From an uncultured Clostridia bacterium (GTDB taxonomy: Bacteria > Bacillota > Clostridia > TANB77 > UBA1234): 45,647 nt of DNA. The DNA lies in assembly GCA_947588905.1 (NCBI GenBank), contig CANQBB010000007.1, positions 1 through 45,647 on the forward strand, written 5' to 3'. Position numbers and translations under genes: made by a program. The notes under the pieces were generated by a model. It searched no databases and had not been told where the DNA came from. It was given only the letters and a program-made list of their open reading frames with translations. Below are positions 42,624-45,647 of the stretch, one piece after another. The stretch's first letter is position 1. Each line of letters begins with the position of its first letter.

Positions 42624-42660
42624 AAAACGTTCCTTTTGATTTTAAAAGGAACGTTTTGTT
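42624..42660. terminator. Intrinsic terminator
   Basis: AAAACGTTCCTTTT/AAAAGGAACGTTTT stem beyond the 42661 CDS stop. Confidence 0.8.
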
Positions 42661-43395
42661 TTATTCTCCTAAAATATACATATTAACTGTCTTTACACCC
42701 CAAGCCAATGCTTGTTCATGTGTGTCCATATATAAATCAATCTTATTGTTTTTAATTGCACTTCCAGTATCTGCTGCTATAGCATATCCATAATTAGCGG
42801 CACCATTTAATCCTTCAATGTATACTTCTGTTCCTAATGGAACAACGTTTGGATCAACAGCTATAACTTTCATTCCAGTATTTGGAATAATTTTTAATCC
42901 AGATGCTGTGTTTCCATAACTAGGGCTACTTGGAGACTTTCCACAACATTTAGTACATAAACAATATGCTGTAGCCTTAACTGTAATAACTCTTTCATAT
43001 TCTGTTGGAGGTGCACTAGTCTCTCTCATATATGAACCTCTTGATACAACTTTTTCTGGTTGTTCAATTTGTGGCTCTTCTTGTAAAGCAGATGCTTCTG
43101 CGATTATTGATTCTTCTGTAACTTTTTGTTCTTCTGTAATTACTTCTTTATCTCCACTTTGATTTGATTCTACGTTATCATTTTTTTCTAAAATTTCTCC
43201 ACTTTTTTCTACTGTAAAATACTTTCTGTCTGCATCATAAACTGTATAATATTTTTTGGTATTTTCATCATTTTGAATAGAAAGTTTTGCCTCTGTTTTT
43301 TTAATGTTTAATATTCCCATAACAAAAGCTAAAATAACCATGGAAAATATTATAATCATTTTCTTTTGTAGAACAATTTCTTGTTCCGTTTTCAT
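42661..43395 (-). CDS. 3D-domain protein (YabE/Rpf-like cell-wall protein)
   Basis: VKATAYCLCTKCCGKSPSSPSYGNTASGLKI...MKVIAVDPNVVPLGTEVYIEG...AADTGSAIKNNKIDLYM. Confidence 0.9.
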   Translation of the reverse strand: MKTEQEIVLQKKMIIIFSMVILAFVMGILNIKKTEAKLSIQNDENTKKYYTVYDADRKYFTVEKSGEILEKNDNVESNQSGDKEVITEEQKVTEESIIAEASALQEEPQIEQPEKVVSRGSYMRETSAPPTEYERVITVKATAYCLCTKCCGKSPSSPSYGNTASGLKIIPNTGMKVIAVDPNVVPLGTEVYIEGLNGAANYGYAIAADTGSAIKNNKIDLYMDTHEQALAWGVKTVNMYILGE

Positions 43396-43593
43396 TTTTA
43401 AAACTCCTTCCATTAGGCTTTGTTAGACGAGCTCTTTCATTTTACTATTATATTTATCAAAAGTCAAATTTTTTATTCATTTTTTTGAATTTTTTACCAT
43501 AAAATCCATAAAAATCAAAGCATATTAAAAGAATTCAAAGCAAAGAATAGTATCGAAACAAAAAATTATTTTTTTGGCAAATTTTTATCTTTT

Positions 43594-44694
43594 ATGGAGG
43601 TTTTTAATATGCATTTTAAACAAAAAATCCTAGCATTTGTAATGCTATTTATATTACTTGCTTCAAATTCCTTCGTTGTTTTGGGTACTTCAGCCTCTAG
43701 TAGTGGGGACTCTGGAGAAACAACTTCTAGTGGTGAAATTGCTCCTAGTGGTGAAACTAGCACTTCAGGCGAAGTATCTGGTGAAGAAAATTATTTAAAA
43801 AGTATAGCTTTGAGTTCTTCTATATCAACAAATAAAAATACAACTATAACATCAACTTTACGTTCTGAGATAGATTCTGGTGAATCTGACTTAACTTATG
43901 TTATAGAAACACAACCTTCTCATGGTACTTTACTTTATGAAGACCCTTCTATCGCTACATTTTCTTACACTCCAAATAACGACTTTACTGGAACTGATAC
44001 TTTTTCATTTAAATTAACAAATGGTGTTTTATATTCAAATACTGCAATGGTTACCATAACTGTATCTGATACTAGTGCACCTATAATTCCATTTTATTAT
44101 GTTGACATGCAAAATCACTGGGGAAATTATTCTGCTTCTCATTTAGCATCACGTGGTTTAATAATTGGTGAAGAAATTGGCAACAGATACTATTTTAATC
44201 CTAATTTGCTTATGACTAGAAAAGATTTTATGTTATATCTACTTGCAATTACAGAAAGCAATGAAGATGCAGGCATAGAAATTCCTGAAATTACTTTCGC
44301 TGATGCACAACTTTATCCTGATTGGTTAAATGAAGCTGCTAAATTAGCATATGCAAAAGGTATAATAAAAGGTTCTGCTAATGGAAATCAACTTTATTTA
44401 AATTTATATAATAATTTAACAAGAGCAGAAGCTGCTGTTATGGTTAATAATATAATTCATTCAAGTTCAAATAAAGAACTAGAATATGCAGATAAAGATG
44501 AAATTCCAACTTGGGCATTATCTTCAATAAAAGGCTTAACTTCTTATAAAATATTACAAGGTGATGGAACTTACTATAGACCAAACTCTATAATAACAAA
44601 GGCAGAAGCTGGAGAAGTTTGTTATAAGCTTTTAAAACAAATTGAAGCTAATGATTGGCCTGAAATTGGTGACGGTAGTGGAGATTTAAAATAA
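43594..44694 (+). CDS. SLH-domain protein with Ig/cadherin-like domain and SGE-rich linker
   Basis: Signal peptide, SSSGDSGETTSSGEIAPSGETSTSGEVSGEE, QPSHGTLLYEDPSIATFSYTPNNDFTGTDTFSFKLTNG, YVDMQNHWGNYSASHLASRGLI; start may be ATG 43609. Confidence 0.87.
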   Translation: MEVFNMHFKQKILAFVMLFILLASNSFVVLGTSASSSGDSGETTSSGEIAPSGETSTSGEVSGEENYLKSIALSSSISTNKNTTITSTLRSEIDSGESDLTYVIETQPSHGTLLYEDPSIATFSYTPNNDFTGTDTFSFKLTNGVLYSNTAMVTITVSDTSAPIIPFYYVDMQNHWGNYSASHLASRGLIIGEEIGNRYYFNPNLLMTRKDFMLYLLAITESNEDAGIEIPEITFADAQLYPDWLNEAAKLAYAKGIIKGSANGNQLYLNLYNNLTRAEAAVMVNNIIHSSSNKELEYADKDEIPTWALSSIKGLTSYKILQGDGTYYRPNSIITKAEAGEVCYKLLKQIEANDWPEIGDGSGDLK

Positions 44695-44703
44695 CTTCAA
44701 AAT

Positions 44704-44738
44704 AAAAAGCAAGGGTCTATTATTACCCTTGCTTTTTT
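44704..44738. terminator. Bidirectional intrinsic terminator
   Basis: AAAAAGCAAGGG-tctattatta-CCCTTGCTTTTTT between convergent genes. Confidence 0.88.
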
Positions 44739-44764
44739 ATATTTATTTTATTCTTTACAAACCA

Positions 44765-45340
44765 CTATAATATACTCTTTAAAATTTTATATACTTTATG
44801 TATTGGCAAACCAACAACATTATAATAATTTCCTTCTATTTTATCAAAATAAACACCAAATTTTCCTTGAGCCGCATAAGCTCCTGCTTTATCATATGGC
44901 TCATCTGAAGAAACCCATTTTTCAATTTCATCATCATCTATATCCGTAAAATATACTTTGCTTATATCACTATCAATTATTTCTTTAGTAATTCCTTGTT
45001 TTTGATAAATAACTGAAATTCCTGTTATTACTTCATGTTTTGAATTTTTTAATGTTTTTATCATATTAGAAGCATCTTCTTTATCTTTTGGTTTTCCAAA
45101 AATTTTACCATCTTTTACAACTATTGTATCTCCACCAATAACTACTCTATCGCCTAAATCAGCTGTAGAATCAAATACTGCTTTTGCTTTTATATATGAT
45201 AATTGTTTTGCTTGCTCCTCTGGTGTTAAATTTTTGTCCAATTTTTCTTCAACATTACTAACAATAACCTCAAAATCGTTAGTAATCATAGACAAAAGTT
45301 CTTTTCTTCGTGGAGACTTTGATGCCAAAATAACCTTCAT
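44765..45340 (-). CDS. maf: Maf-family nucleotide pyrophosphatase
   Basis: MKVILASKSPRRKELLSMI...VVIGGDTIVVKDGKIFGKPKDKEDASNMIKTL...EPYDKAGAYAAQGKFGVYFDKIEGNYYNVVGLP. Confidence 0.96.
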   Translation of the reverse strand: MKVILASKSPRRKELLSMITNDFEVIVSNVEEKLDKNLTPEEQAKQLSYIKAKAVFDSTADLGDRVVIGGDTIVVKDGKIFGKPKDKEDASNMIKTLKNSKHEVITGISVIYQKQGITKEIIDSDISKVYFTDIDDDEIEKWVSSDEPYDKAGAYAAQGKFGVYFDKIEGNYYNVVGLPIHKVYKILKSIL

Positions 45341-45384
45341 AAAATAACCTCCATTTTATTCACACATAAAAAAAAAATTAAAAA

Positions 45385-45461
45385 GGGTTCGAATCTTTTT
45401 ACTACCTTACTTCTTTGAAAAAACTACCTTTTTCTAGGTAGTTTTCTTTTGGCGGAGACAG
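45385..45461 (-). repeat. 77-bp direct repeat, copy 1 (terminator hairpin + tRNA-Ser-3'-end-like sequence)
   Basis: Identical to 45571-45647; minus strand reads CTGTCTCCGCCAAAAGAAAACTACCT-agaaa-AAGGTAGTTTTTT. Confidence 0.85.
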
Positions 45462-45570
45462 AGGGATTCGCCGTCTGCTTCGCATCCTATATCTCCTTCG
45501 CTTTTGCTCAGTCGATCAACTCGCTAAAAACGATTCACTGAATCGTTTTCTTCACGCTCGTTGCCCTCAC

Positions 45571-45647
45571 GGGTTCGAATCTTTTTACTACCTTACTTCT
45601 TTGAAAAAACTACCTTTTTCTAGGTAGTTTTCTTTTGGCGGAGACAG
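45571..45647 (-). repeat. 77-bp direct repeat, copy 2, at contig end
   Basis: Exact copy of 45385-45461, 186 bp away. Confidence 0.9.

Overview
AT-rich Firmicutes/Clostridia-like contig with sporulation genes spmA, spmB and cwlD. It carries housekeeping genes (tatD-like, metG, acpS, murA, rlmH, rsmA, maf), feoAB, an incomplete Tad/Flp-like pilus cluster, very large beta-helix surface proteins, SLH proteins and a split cyclic-glucan synthase/GH94 pair. The main discovery candidate is a translational anomaly. I scanned about 13,800 codons of recognisable CDS by eye and found only six in-frame CGG codons. All six sit where an ORF breaks (stop 2-12 codons later), and in all six skipping exactly one nucleotide (the C of CGG, so CGGN is read as GGN = Gly) restores the homologous reading frame. 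The sites are in a pilin-like/zinc-ribbon protein, spmB, a ~1996-aa adhesin, a GH94 phosphorylase (two sites) and cwlD. Out-of-frame CGG trinucleotides are common in the same genes. This suggests CGG is not a normal Arg codon here but a genome-wide +1 frameshift / quadruplet (CGGN) signal. Both contig ends terminate in exact 77-bp repeats, which looks like a short-read de Bruijn (k=77) assembly and argues against random long-read indels. Other observations: an 87/88-identical inverted repeat pair with a conserved hairpin and non-homologous but self-complementary outer arms bracketing the pilus cluster; 435-bp intragenic repeats; a shared upstream element of the two giant surface-protein genes; a 29-bp alternating purine/pyrimidine tract at a promoter; and a tRNA-Ser-3'-end-like repeat array at the right edge. 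All work was by eye; no database search was run.
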